Position numbers and translations under genes: made by a program. DNA of 64,000 nt from Mycobacterium sp. 852002-51971_SCH5477799-a (GTDB lineage: Bacteria > Actinomycetota > Actinomycetes > Mycobacteriales > Mycobacteriaceae), in NCBI RefSeq assembly GCF_001667145.1, contig NZ_LZIF01000120.1, positions 27,360 to 91,359 on the forward strand, written 5' to 3'. This document shows positions 18,280 to 25,843 of this stretch, piece after piece (the first letter of the stretch is position 1; each line of letters starts with the position of its first letter). Below the pieces are notes generated by a model. It searched no databases, had not been told where the DNA came from, and saw nothing but the letters and a program-made list of their open reading frames with translations.

Positions 18280-18588
18280 AAATGCAGAGCGGGCGACGTT
18301 CCGAATGTTCGGTCCGCCGCCCGCTAGCACGGGACTCGGTTACCAAGCGTGCATCTCGGGGCTGCGTGGGTTGGCCTCGGCGATCTCACGACGCTTACCG
18401 GTTGCGACCCCACCCAAAGGGCCGTCGACACCTTCCGCATTTCGCAATATCGCAGGCCCGCAACACTTCTGCCATTTTCGCGGCTATGACTCCGCGTGGG
18501 TGCCGAGCACCGTGCTGGGCGCCCGGGTCGGGAGGACGAACCTTCTCTTCCGGCTCGACCTTGGCCTCACCGGGCTTCCGTGGTTCCT
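18280..18588 (-). ncRNA. Ms1 / MTS2823-type 6S-like RNA (RNA polymerase-binding)
   Basis: This gene-free interval between the HAD phosphatase and the Rv3662c homologue is where M. tuberculosis encodes the abundant stationary-phase RNA MTS2823 (Ms1 in M. smegmatis), on the strand of the HAD gene. On the minus strand a possible -35 (TTGGGC) and -10 (TAGTAG at 18599-18594) give an expected start near 18588. A stable hairpin at 18322-18291 followed by TTTT ends near 18280. The resulting length of about 305 nt fits the roughly 300 nt I recall for Ms1. Ms1 binds core RNA polymerase without sigma factor. Exact ends are estimates. Confidence 0.7.
18291..18322 (-). terminator. Hairpin terminator for the Ms1-like RNA
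   Basis: GGGCG at 18291-18295 pairs with CGCCC at 18318-18322, and CCGAA at 18301-18305 pairs with TTCGG at 18308-18312 around a 2-nt loop. On the minus strand four Ts follow at 18282-18279. It could also stop readthrough from the dpp/Fic-like operon on the plus strand. Confidence 0.6.
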
Positions 18589-18690
18589 TTGTACTACTAG
18601 ACCCCTAGCTCAGCAAGGCCCAATTGCGAATAGCGCCGAATCCGTTTTGTGTTGCCGGTTCAGCGAGTTTGCTGTCCCGTCCCGCTCGGC

Positions 18691-19548
18691 TCAGAACGCG
18701 TAGCGGCGCAACAACGAATACGTGACTGCGCCGGCCGCCAGCGCGCTGACACCCACCGCCGCCGTGGTGGCGATGGCGGCGCCGGAGGGCGCCGGGATGC
18801 GGTCGCGCAAGGACACCGGCCGGGAGAACGACATCACCGGCCACCCGCGTTCCACGGCTTCCCTGCGCAGCCCGCGGTCGGGATTCACGACGCTGGGATG
18901 GCCGACGGACTCGAGCATCGGGAGATCGGTGACCGAGTCCGAGTACGCGTAGCAGTGTTCCAGCGGGTAGCCCTCGCGCGCGGCCAGTTCGCGGATGGCT
19001 TGCACCTTGCCCTCGCCGTAGCAGTAGAACGCGATCTCGCCGGTGTACCGACCGTCCTCGACGACCATCCGGGTTGCCATCGCGTGGGTGGCGCCCAGGG
19101 CGCGGGCGATCGGGGCGACGATCTCTTCGCCGGAGGCCGACACCACCACGACGTCACGCCCGCACAACTTGTGGGCCGCGATCAGGTCGGCGGCTTCGGC
19201 GAACACCAGCGGAGTGACGATGTCATGCAGCGTCTCGTTGACGATCGACTTGACCTGTTCGACGTCCCAGCCGGTGCACATATTGGTCATGTGGGCGCGC
19301 ATCCGATCCATCTGGTCATGATCAGCACCGGAGAGCAGATAGATGAACTGGGCGTAGCTGGACTTGAGCACGGCGCGGCGGTTGAGCAGGCCCTGATTGA
19401 AAAACGGTTTGCTGAAGGCCAGGGTGCTGGACTTGGCGATGATCGTCTTGTCCAGGTCGAAGAAGGCCGCCGTGCGGGCGTGGGGGGCGGCGATTGCCGC
19501 AGATTGGTCCGAGGCCGACGGCTCCGCGGTGGGGTCGAAGACGGTCAC
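18691..19548 (-). CDS. HAD-superfamily phosphatase (HAD-IB, SerB-like), Rv3661-like
   Basis: The nucleophile motif FFDLDKTI (Asp31 and Asp33), the motif II serine in VVSASGEE and the motif III aspartates in YSDSVTDLPML mark a HAD-IB hydrolase of the phosphoserine-phosphatase/CicA type. A C-terminal transmembrane helix (about 258-280, AIATTAAVGVSALAAGAV) should anchor it to the membrane. The GTG at 19548 is chosen because homologues begin shortly before the DLD motif; the frame extends about 34 codons further without similarity. The Ms1-like RNA lies immediately downstream. The substrate is unknown. Confidence 0.88.
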   Translation of the reverse strand: MTVFDPTAEPSASDQSAAIAAPHARTAAFFDLDKTIIAKSSTLAFSKPFFNQGLLNRRAVLKSSYAQFIYLLSGADHDQMDRMRAHMTNMCTGWDVEQVKSIVNETLHDIVTPLVFAEAADLIAAHKLCGRDVVVVSASGEEIVAPIARALGATHAMATRMVVEDGRYTGEIAFYCYGEGKVQAIRELAAREGYPLEHCYAYSDSVTDLPMLESVGHPSVVNPDRGLRREAVERGWPVMSFSRPVSLRDRIPAPSGAAIATTAAVGVSALAAGAVTYSLLRRYAF

Positions 19549-19674
19549 CGACCCAGCATAGGTCGGCGATCGCGCGGGCGGCGGTCCCGCACCGGAAAAT
19601 CGCCGCTCAGGGGTTCGGGCGGCTTGATTAGCAGTGTTTACGCGGCTCAAGCTGTTTTTTCAGCAAATGCGCTC

Positions 19675-19705
19675 TTGCGTTACTCCGGCTTGGCATGTGT
19701 ATAGT
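19675..19705 (+). promoter_or_regulatory. Promoter of the 6C RNA
   Basis: TTGCGT at 19675-19680 and TATAGT at 19700-19705 are separated by 19 bp and lie just upstream of the predicted 6C RNA start. The near-consensus -10 suits a strongly expressed housekeeping-sigma promoter. This is inferred from position and hexamer match. Confidence 0.55.
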
Positions 19706-19711
19706 AAGCAT

Positions 19712-19805
19712 TACTCGGCCTGAGCCGAGGGTGTATCAGCCCGACCCCCCGGGGCTGATGCACGACGACCCTCGCCTCCTCCCCCCCTGGCGGGGGTCGT
19801 CCCAT
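19712..19805 (+). ncRNA. 6C small RNA (B11-type)
   Basis: In M. tuberculosis the 93-nt 6C/B11 sRNA lies between ssd and the HAD gene, the same place and direction as here. The sequence folds as a short 5' stem (CTCGGC-CTGA-GCCGAG, 19714-19729). A second hairpin with stem CAGCCC/GGGCTG has the C-rich loop GACCCCCC. A third, long hairpin with arms GACGACC/GGTCGTC has the loop CCTCCCCCCCTGG. The exposed runs of six or more Cs are the hallmark of the family and act by pairing with G-rich target mRNAs. The third hairpin (to about 19802) is probably also the terminator; no long T run follows. Confidence 0.88.
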
Positions 19806-19985
19806 TTCTACGGTCAGTTGTTCTCGCCGCACGGCGCCAAGCCCGGCTCTCGGTGCGTTGCGGGGCAGCATGCGCGTCGTCGCTGGCGGGGTGCCCTCGC
19901 GGTGGCTTTGTGCACACTCGCGTCTCTATCCACAAATCCGCGTTTGGGACTGTCGTGCCAAGGTCACGAGGCGCACAGTGGTCGG

Positions 19986-21101
19986 GTGGCTAGCGGCTCC
20001 GGAGTTGATGCGGCGGGTTCCGCGGGTGTCTTGGCGGCCTTGGCCGAGCCCGACGTGCGCGCCGAGTTGGATCGAGTGGCGGCAGCAGCCGGTATCCGAG
20101 TGGTGCACGCCAGTGACGCGTCTCCAATCAGTCGCAAGAGTTGGGCGGCGGCTGCGGCCGTCGTGTTGGACGCGCGGGCCGCGGCGCGCTGCCGCGGATG
20201 GGCGCTGCCGCGCCGCGATCACGTGATCGTGCTGACGGTGCTCGAACCGGAGACGTCGACGTGGGCGGCCGCCGTCGGGGTCGGTGCCGAGCATGTGTTG
20301 CGGCTGCCCGCGCAGGAAGCGGATCTGGTGGGCGCACTGGCCGAAGCCGCCGAATCGTCGCGCGACGACGGGTCACGCGGCCACGCCGTCGCCGTCATCG
20401 GGGGCTGCGGCGGAGCCGGCGCCTCCCTGCTTGCGGTCGCCTTGGCGCAGGCCGCCACCGACGCGCTGTTGGTGGATCTCGACCCGTGGGGTGGCGGCCT
20501 CGATTTGTTGCTGGGCGGCGAAACCGCGCCGGGGCTGCGCTGGCCGGATTTGGCGTTGCAGGGTGGGCGGCTCAACTGGTCGGCCGTCCGCGATGCGTTA
20601 CCCCGGCACCGCGGAGTCAGCGTGCTGTCCGGCACGCGGCGCGGTTATGAGTTGGACGCCGGACCGGTGCACGCCGTCGTCGACGCCGGCCGGCGCGGCG
20701 CGGTCAGCGTCGTCTGCGACCTTCCCCGTCGTCTCACCGACGCCACCCGAGCCGCATTGAACGCCGCCGACCTGGTGGTCGTCGTCAGCCGCTGTGACGT
20801 GCGGGCATGCGCGGCGACCGGTGCGCTCGCTCCGGTCCTGGCGTCCATGAACCCCAATGTCGGTCTGGTGGTGCGCGGCCCGTCACCCGCGGGATTGCGG
20901 GCGGCCGAGATCGCCGAGATCGCGGGCCTGCCGCTGCTGGCCTCCATCAAAGCCCAGGCCCGACTCGTAGAGCAGATCGATCGCGGTGGTCTGCGGCTAG
21001 GGCGACGCTCGGCTCTTGTGATGGCGGCGCAGCAAGTGCTCGGCATGCTCCCGCCCGCAGGTGCGCGACGGCGGCCGGGACGGAATGGCAAGGCGGCGTG
21101 A
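19986..21101 (+). CDS. ssd: MinD/CpaE-like ATPase-fold protein Ssd (Tad locus)
   Basis: An N-terminal receiver-like region (about residues 20-130) precedes a ParA/MinD-type domain. The P-loop reads GGCGGAGAS (139-147) and lacks the lysine of the canonical deviant Walker A motif. Later segments (LLVDLDPWGGGLDLLLGGE and VVCDLPRRLTDATRAALNAA) keep the fold's switch aspartates. The family (TadZ/CpaE) localises Tad pili; the M. tuberculosis homologue Rv3660c was described as a septum-site regulator. The GTG at 19986 is the best start before the conserved region (371 residues), with a weak ribosome site. It overlaps tadA by GTGA. Confidence 0.85.
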   Translation: MASGSGVDAAGSAGVLAALAEPDVRAELDRVAAAAGIRVVHASDASPISRKSWAAAAAVVLDARAAARCRGWALPRRDHVIVLTVLEPETSTWAAAVGVGAEHVLRLPAQEADLVGALAEAAESSRDDGSRGHAVAVIGGCGGAGASLLAVALAQAATDALLVDLDPWGGGLDLLLGGETAPGLRWPDLALQGGRLNWSAVRDALPRHRGVSVLSGTRRGYELDAGPVHAVVDAGRRGAVSVVCDLPRRLTDATRAALNAADLVVVVSRCDVRACAATGALAPVLASMNPNVGLVVRGPSPAGLRAAEIAEIAGLPLLASIKAQARLVEQIDRGGLRLGRRSALVMAAQQVLGMLPPAGARRRPGRNGKAA

Positions 21102-22261
21102 GCGGTTCGCTGATCGAACGTGTCCGGGAGCGACTGGCCGGCGAGGCCGGCCCCCTGGGGCCGGCCGTGGTGGCCGCCGCGATCCGCGCCGAGTCCGGCG
21201 GGATGCTCGGCGACACCGAGGTGCTGGCCAATCTGCGGGTACTGCAGACCGAGCTCACCGGTGCGGGCATCCTCGATCCGCTGCTTTGCGCGGACGGGAC
21301 GACCGATGTCCTGGTCACGGCACCGGATGCCGTGTGGGTCGACGACGGGGCGGGCCTGCGGCGCACCGAGATTCGCTTTCCGGACGAAGCGGCGGTGCGG
21401 CGGCTGGCGCAGCGGTTGGCGCTGGCCGCCGGCCGCCGCCTGGACGACGCGCAACCTTGGGTGGACGGGGAGCTGACCGGCATGGGCGCCGGCGGGTTCG
21501 CGGTGCGGCTGCACGCGATATTGCCGCCGGTGGCGGCCGCGGGCACGTGTATTTCGCTGCGTGTCCTGCGACCCGCCAGTCAGGAGCTGGCGGCGTTGAT
21601 TGCCGCCGGTGCGATCGAGCCCGCGGCCGCCGCACTGGTCACCGGGATCGTCGACGCCCGGCTGGCATTCCTGATCAGCGGAGGTACCGGGGCCGGCAAG
21701 ACGACGCTGCTCGCCGCGATGCTCGGTGCCGTGCCGCCGACGGAACGGATCGTCTGCGTCGAGGATGCCGCGGAGCTGGCGCCGCGGCATCCGCATTTGG
21801 TGAAGCTGGTCGCCCGGTGCGCCAACATCGAAGGCGTCGGCGAGATTCCGGTACGCCAGCTGGTCCGGCAGGCGCTGCGGATGCGGCCCGACCGCATCGT
21901 GATCGGCGAGGTCAGGGGCGCCGAAGTGGTGGACTTGCTTGCCGCGTTGAACACCGGCCACGACGGCGGGGCGGGCACCGTGCACGCCAACAACCCCGCG
22001 GAAGTACCCGCCCGCCTCGAGGCATTGGGTGCGCTCGGCGGCCTCGATCGCGACGCGCTGCACAGCCAACTCGCCGCCGCCGTGCAGGTGCTGTTGCATG
22101 TCGAGCGCGACCGCACCGGGCGGCGACGGCTCAGCGAAATCGCTGCGCTACACCGCGATCAAGGCCAGGTTCGCGCGGTCACCGTGTGGCATGCGGACCG
22201 GGGAATGACGGACGCCGCCCCCCAACTGCGGCGCCTGCTGCACAGCAGGATGCCGGCGTGA
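21098..22261 (+). CDS. tadA: Tad/type II secretion ATPase TadA
   Basis: The hexameric pilus-assembly ATPase. It shows Walker A GGTGAGKTT (195-203), an Asp box VEDAAELAPRHPH, Walker B RIVIGEVRGAE and the His box GHDGGAGTVHANN. The N-terminal domain (1-150) is the usual CpaF/TadA lead-in. The product is 387 residues. It powers polymerisation of Flp pilin. The start (GTGA) overlaps the ssd stop and the end (GTGA) overlaps tadB. Confidence 0.92.
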   Translation: MSGSLIERVRERLAGEAGPLGPAVVAAAIRAESGGMLGDTEVLANLRVLQTELTGAGILDPLLCADGTTDVLVTAPDAVWVDDGAGLRRTEIRFPDEAAVRRLAQRLALAAGRRLDDAQPWVDGELTGMGAGGFAVRLHAILPPVAAAGTCISLRVLRPASQELAALIAAGAIEPAAAALVTGIVDARLAFLISGGTGAGKTTLLAAMLGAVPPTERIVCVEDAAELAPRHPHLVKLVARCANIEGVGEIPVRQLVRQALRMRPDRIVIGEVRGAEVVDLLAALNTGHDGGAGTVHANNPAEVPARLEALGALGGLDRDALHSQLAAAVQVLLHVERDRTGRRRLSEIAALHRDQGQVRAVTVWHADRGMTDAAPQLRRLLHSRMPA

Positions 22262-23055
22262 ACGGCCCGGTGGCCGGCGCTCTGCTGGTGTCGCTGGCGC
22301 TGATCGTCGTCCAGCCCTCACCGCGGCGACGCCTTTCGCCGTCACGGCCACGGCGACTTCCGACGGTCGGGCTTCGTGGGGCGTGCTGCGTCGCCGCTGG
22401 CGTCGGTTGTATCGCCGTGATCGTGCTGCCGCCGACGACCGTCCTGTGCTTCGCGGTGGTGTGCGCGACCGCCGGATTGCGATATCGGCGACGACGGCGC
22501 ATCCGGCGTGCCACAGCCGAGGGCCACGCTCTGCAGTCCGCCCTCGAGGTGCTGGTCGGCGAGTTGCGGGCCGGCTCGCATCCGGTGCGCGCGTTTCGCA
22601 TCGCCGCCGACGACACCGCAGGCGCGGTTGCGGTATCGCTGCGTTCGGTGGCGGCGCGTGCCCGCCTGGGCGCCGACGTCGCGGCCGGGCTGGCCGCCGC
22701 GGCCCGTTGCTCGGCGCTGCCCATGCATTGGGAGCGCCTCGCGCTGTGCTGGCGACTGGCCAGCGACAACGGGCTGGGAATAGCCACGTTGATGCGGGCC
22801 GCCCAGCGCGATATCGCTGAGCGGCAACGGTTCTCGGCTCGTGTGTCGTCGAGCATGGCCGGTGCGCGGGCCACCGCGGCGATACTGGCCGCGCTGCCGG
22901 TGCTCGGCGTGCTGCTGGGCCAACTGATCGGGGCCCGGCCACTGGGCTTCTTGCTAGGCGGGCACGCGGGCGGGTGGATGCTGCTCGTCGGGTCGGCGCT
23001 GGCATGCGTCGGTCTGTTGTGGTCGGACCGCATCGCCGATCGGGTCGCGTCGTGA
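22258..23055 (+). CDS. tadB: Tad pilus inner-membrane platform protein TadB
   Basis: A T2SSF-type membrane protein of 265 residues. It has N-terminal helices at about 5-18 and 40-70, then a cytoplasmic helical T2SSF domain (GHALQSALEVLVGELRAG, GADVAAGLAAAARCSALP) and C-terminal helices around 200-262. It forms the membrane platform with TadC. Translation is coupled to tadA by the GTGA overlap. Confidence 0.88.
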   Translation: MNGPVAGALLVSLALIVVQPSPRRRLSPSRPRRLPTVGLRGACCVAAGVGCIAVIVLPPTTVLCFAVVCATAGLRYRRRRRIRRATAEGHALQSALEVLVGELRAGSHPVRAFRIAADDTAGAVAVSLRSVAARARLGADVAAGLAAAARCSALPMHWERLALCWRLASDNGLGIATLMRAAQRDIAERQRFSARVSSSMAGARATAAILAALPVLGVLLGQLIGARPLGFLLGGHAGGWMLLVGSALACVGLLWSDRIADRVAS

Positions 23056-23083
23056 GCGCGCGTCGACGGTGCGGAGCGAGGCG

Positions 23084-23678
23084 GTGAATGTCGCGGCGGT
23101 GTTGCTGGCCGCGGCAATCTGCATCGGTCCGGGTCCCTCGCTGGTGCGCTGCCGCGCCGGGATGCCGGTGCGCGGCGGTCGACCTGCGCGCGGCTCGGGA
23201 CCGGCGCCCGGCCCGGATCCGCTGGCGGTCGCCTCGTGTCTGGACGTGCTGGCCGTGTGCCTGACGGCGGGCATGGCCGTGTCGACGGCCGCGGCGGCCG
23301 CCGCCCCGTCCGCACCGCCGGAACTGGCCAGGGCGCTGCGCCGCGCCGCCGACCTGCTCGCGCTCGGCGCCGATCCCGCTGTCGCATGGTCCATTCCGTC
23401 GAGCCCGCACGACTCGACCGACCCGCAAGTCGATGCGCTGCTGCGGCTGGCCCGGCGTTCGGCGTCCTCGGGGGGCGGCGCTGGCCGATGGCGTCACCGC
23501 GTTGGCCGAGGAGTCTCGCCACGACGCCGCGCACTCGGCGAGCGCGGCCGCCGAGCGGGCCGGCGTACTGATCGCCGGACCGTTGGGTCTGTGCTTCCTG
23601 CCGGCGTTCATCTGCCTGGGCATCGTCCCGGTGGTGGCCGGCTTAGCCGGTCATGTTCTGCAGTCGGGCCTGCTGTGA
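23084..23678 (+). pseudogene. tadC: tadC, frameshifted at a run of six G
   Basis: The second T2SSF platform protein is split between two frames. The first frame runs from the GTG at 23084 (or 23069) through DPLAVASCLDVLAVCLTAG to RRSASSG, and the second carries AALADGVTALAEES through the C-terminal helix LGLCFLPAFICLGIVPVV to the stop at 23678. Removing one G from GGGGGG at 23470-23475 joins them perfectly as SASSGAALADG. Either the strain has lost TadC, the run is a slippage or phase-variation site, or the base call is wrong. GGAG at 23073-23076 supports the 23084 start. Confidence 0.82.
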
Positions 23679-23696
23679 AACGAGAGGAAGACATTG

Positions 23697-23897
23697 ATGA
23701 TCAACATGATTCGCCGCCTCTGCGCACGTGCCGTCGTCCTGGTGGTCGACGAGTCGGGCATGTCGACCGTCGAGTACGCCATCGGCACTATCGCGGCGGC
23801 GGCCTTCGGCGCGGTGCTCTACACCGTCGTCACCGGCGACTCCATCGTCTCGGCGCTGACCAACATCATCGGTCGTGCGCTCAGCACCAAGGTGTAG
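23697..23897 (+). CDS. flp: Flp-type pilin (DUF4244), Rv3656c-like
   Basis: A 66-residue pilin. After a basic leader comes SGMSTVEYAIGT, where cleavage before or near the hydrophobic helix would leave the conserved Glu (at +5 in Flp pilins) in place, followed by a transmembrane helix IAAAAFGAVLYTVV. AGAGGAAG-like purines (GAGAGGAAG at about 23681-23689) sit 7 bp upstream of the ATG at 23697, which is preferred to the TTG at 23694. It is the structural subunit of the Tad pilus. Confidence 0.85.
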   Translation: MINMIRRLCARAVVLVVDESGMSTVEYAIGTIAAAAFGAVLYTVVTGDSIVSALTNIIGRALSTKV

Positions 23898-23920
23898 CCG
23901 CCAGTGCGGGTGCCAGCACC

Positions 23921-24223
23921 GTGGAGGCGGCACTGGGCATCGCCTCGCTCGTGGTGGTGCTGGTGCTGTGCCTGGCCGGCGTCGCCGCGGTATCGATGCA
24001 GGTGCGCTGCATCGACGCCGCACGCGAAGCCGCGCGGCTGGCGGCCCGCGGCGACCAACGCTCCGCCGTGGCCGCCGCGCGCCGGCTCGCGCCCGCTGGC
24101 GCCCGAGTCGAGCTGCGGCGCGACGGCGATTTTCTGGTGGCCACCGTCGTCGCGCGTTCGAAGTTGTTGCCCACCATCGACATTGCGGCCAACGCGGTCT
24201 CGGCGGCCGAGCCGTCGCGGTGA
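23921..24223 (+). CDS. tadE: TadE-like minor pilin, start uncertain (Rv3655c-like)
   Basis: A pseudopilin helix (VEAALGIASLVVVLVLCLAG) is followed by MQVRCIDAAREAARLAARGD, the conserved TadE segment. The homologous region begins upstream of GTG 23921 (GASTVEAA), but no in-frame start codon exists there. GTG 23904 would be in frame if the GGG at 23907-23909 had one more G. The gene may therefore carry a 1-bp deletion or use an unrecognised start. Coordinates given are the shortest defensible reading. Confidence 0.6.
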   Translation: MEAALGIASLVVVLVLCLAGVAAVSMQVRCIDAAREAARLAARGDQRSAVAAARRLAPAGARVELRRDGDFLVATVVARSKLLPTIDIAANAVSAAEPSR

Positions 24224-24254
24224 GCGGGGTTCGGCCACCCTGGTCGCAGCCTGG

Positions 24255-24557
24255 ATGATTGCGGTGCTGCTGACGGCAACCGGCGCGGGCGCTTACCTGG
24301 GCTCGGCGGTGGTGGCACGGCATCGGGCCCAGGCGGTGGCCGACTTGGCCGCGCTGGCGGCCGCGGCGCGGTTGAGTTCCGGAGCTAATGCGGCCTGCGC
24401 CAGTGCCGCGGACGTGGCCCGGCGCATGCGGATCGACGACATCCGCTGTGCGGCGGACGGTCTCGATGTCGTTGTCACCGCGCGGGTGGCGGTCGCCTTC
24501 GGCGGCGCGGCGAGGGCCGCTGCGCGGGCGGGCCCGGCGACGCGGGAATCCGACTAG
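24255..24557 (+). CDS. TadE-like/flp-locus exported protein, start uncertain (Rv3654c-like)
   Basis: The frame encodes GSATLVAAWMIAVLLTAT, a TadE/TadG-type N-terminal helix, then ARHRAQAVADLAALAAAARL, typical of the helicase/secretion-neighbourhood TadE-like family of the mycobacterial Tad locus. Similarity starts upstream of the first in-frame ATG (24255). A GTG at 24220, overlapping the tadE stop, would be in frame if the GGGG at 24226-24229 had five Gs. The end overlaps the convergent Rv3651-like gene by 4 bp. Whether it is intact depends on that G run. Confidence 0.55.
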   Translation: MIAVLLTATGAGAYLGSAVVARHRAQAVADLAALAAAARLSSGANAACASAADVARRMRIDDIRCAADGLDVVVTARVAVAFGGAARAAARAGPATRESD

Positions 24558-25591
24558 GGCGCCGCGTCGGGGGTCGGCGACAATCCCGCGGTGGCCAGCT
24601 CGTCGTCGGTGGGCAGCCGCAGGGACACCAGTCCGGCGTACGTATCCGCTTCCAGCTCCACCCGGTTGACGGTGACGTGCACCGGAACCCAATCACCGTC
24701 GTGCCCGGGCATCCGCAACACCCGGCTGGTGGCGCCACCGCTGAATTCCCTTGTCATGGTGGCCATCAAGTCGTGGTCGTCGGGGTGGACCCGGGGCTTA
24801 CCCGTCTCACTGCTGCGCCAGTCGTAGAAGGGGCAGGGCTCGTCGAGCCATTTCAGCAGGACCCAGGTGTTCAGGTCGATCAGTGCGCGGTGTACCCCCG
24901 CCTGGGCCAGCCCGCTCAGTATTCGTTGCGCGAGAATGTCCGTCGACACCTCCGGGCCTCTCAGTTCGGACGGCCAGTTCATCACCCGCGCCACCAGGTG
25001 CTCCCGGCCGTCGGGCCCCGGTTCCAAAATCGTGCGTGCGACGAAGCCTATCCGGATCGACTCACCGCGCCAGTCGGTGATATCCCAAGTGCTGCAGAGT
25101 GTTTGGTCGGGCTTTGCCCTGACCGCCATGGCGAGCACCTTGGTTTCGTTCGGATTGAGTTCACGCGACGGAAGGTCCTCGGCGAAGGCCCTGCCGAATG
25201 TGACTTCCACCTCGGGATTCTTCCCGCTGTTGAGCAGCGACTCTCGGGTGTCGGTGGCCACGCCGAGCGTCAGGTCCCACTTCAGGGGCCCCGGGATCGG
25301 CCGCTCGGGCGGCTCGGCGCCGGCGGGGCCGGTCCAGACATGCACGCCGTGGACGAACCCGTCGGACATCACCACCGGCTCGGTGCGAATGATGCGGTCC
25401 CGCTTGGGCGTGATGCTGGTCAGCGCCTGACCGGTCTGCACCGATTCGGCGATCGCAGTGCGCACCGCGGCGAGGTAGGGGCTGCGGCGCAGGAATGTGG
25501 TGATGGGGACGAGATTCTTGAGTTGGCGGCCCTGCGCCACCACGGTGGGCTCACCCCCGAGCGTCTCCACGAGCAACCAGTCGTGGGCCAT
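24554..25591 (-). CDS. Conserved actinobacterial sensor-like protein, Rv3651-like
   Basis: The 345-residue length equals that of M. tuberculosis Rv3651, which occupies the same place. It has no signal or membrane segment. The central and C-terminal parts (VLKWLDEPCPFYDWRSSETG, WVPVHVTVNRVELEADTYAG) look like PAS/GAF-type ligand-binding modules, which is how I remember the Rv3651 structure being described. The ligand and partner are unknown. It starts at ATG and is transcribed alone, convergent to the Tad operon. Confidence 0.75.
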   Translation of the reverse strand: MAHDWLLVETLGGEPTVVAQGRQLKNLVPITTFLRRSPYLAAVRTAIAESVQTGQALTSITPKRDRIIRTEPVVMSDGFVHGVHVWTGPAGAEPPERPIPGPLKWDLTLGVATDTRESLLNSGKNPEVEVTFGRAFAEDLPSRELNPNETKVLAMAVRAKPDQTLCSTWDITDWRGESIRIGFVARTILEPGPDGREHLVARVMNWPSELRGPEVSTDILAQRILSGLAQAGVHRALIDLNTWVLLKWLDEPCPFYDWRSSETGKPRVHPDDHDLMATMTREFSGGATSRVLRMPGHDGDWVPVHVTVNRVELEADTYAGLVSLRLPTDDELATAGLSPTPDAAP

Positions 25592-25843
25592 GCGGCCGAT
25601 TTTACCGGCGAGCCGACTGGGCTAGGGGAGTGCCGGCGGTTCGCCCGGCGCCGACTGCCCCACGCATCGACATCCGTCGGCCGGCGTCAGCGGTGCTTGC
25701 GATGCCGTCGCGGCCTTGGTAGCTTTTCCTGCTGCGCCCGCATCGTCGGGATTGTGGGCGGCGCGCCACCTAGAAATTCCTGATCCGTGCGACAGTATGC
25801 CGCCATTTGTTGAGCAGCAGGAAATGCGTTCTAGGCGTAGGCG

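Noticed and set aside
18240..18608. 122-codon plus-strand open frame downstream of the Fic-like gene
   Set aside because: Antisense to the Ms1-like RNA, with no ribosome site and no recognisable domain.
18300..18620. Minus-strand small open frame with KEPRKPGEAKVEPEEKVRPP
   Set aside because: It looked like a small charged protein, but it has no start codon before an upstream stop, and another frame (EIAEANPRSPEMHAW) looks equally good. The interval matches the Ms1/MTS2823 RNA better.
23904..24557. 217-codon frame as a single gene covering the end of the Tad locus
   Set aside because: Its first third runs across tadE in the wrong frame; only the part after about 24220 resembles a real protein.
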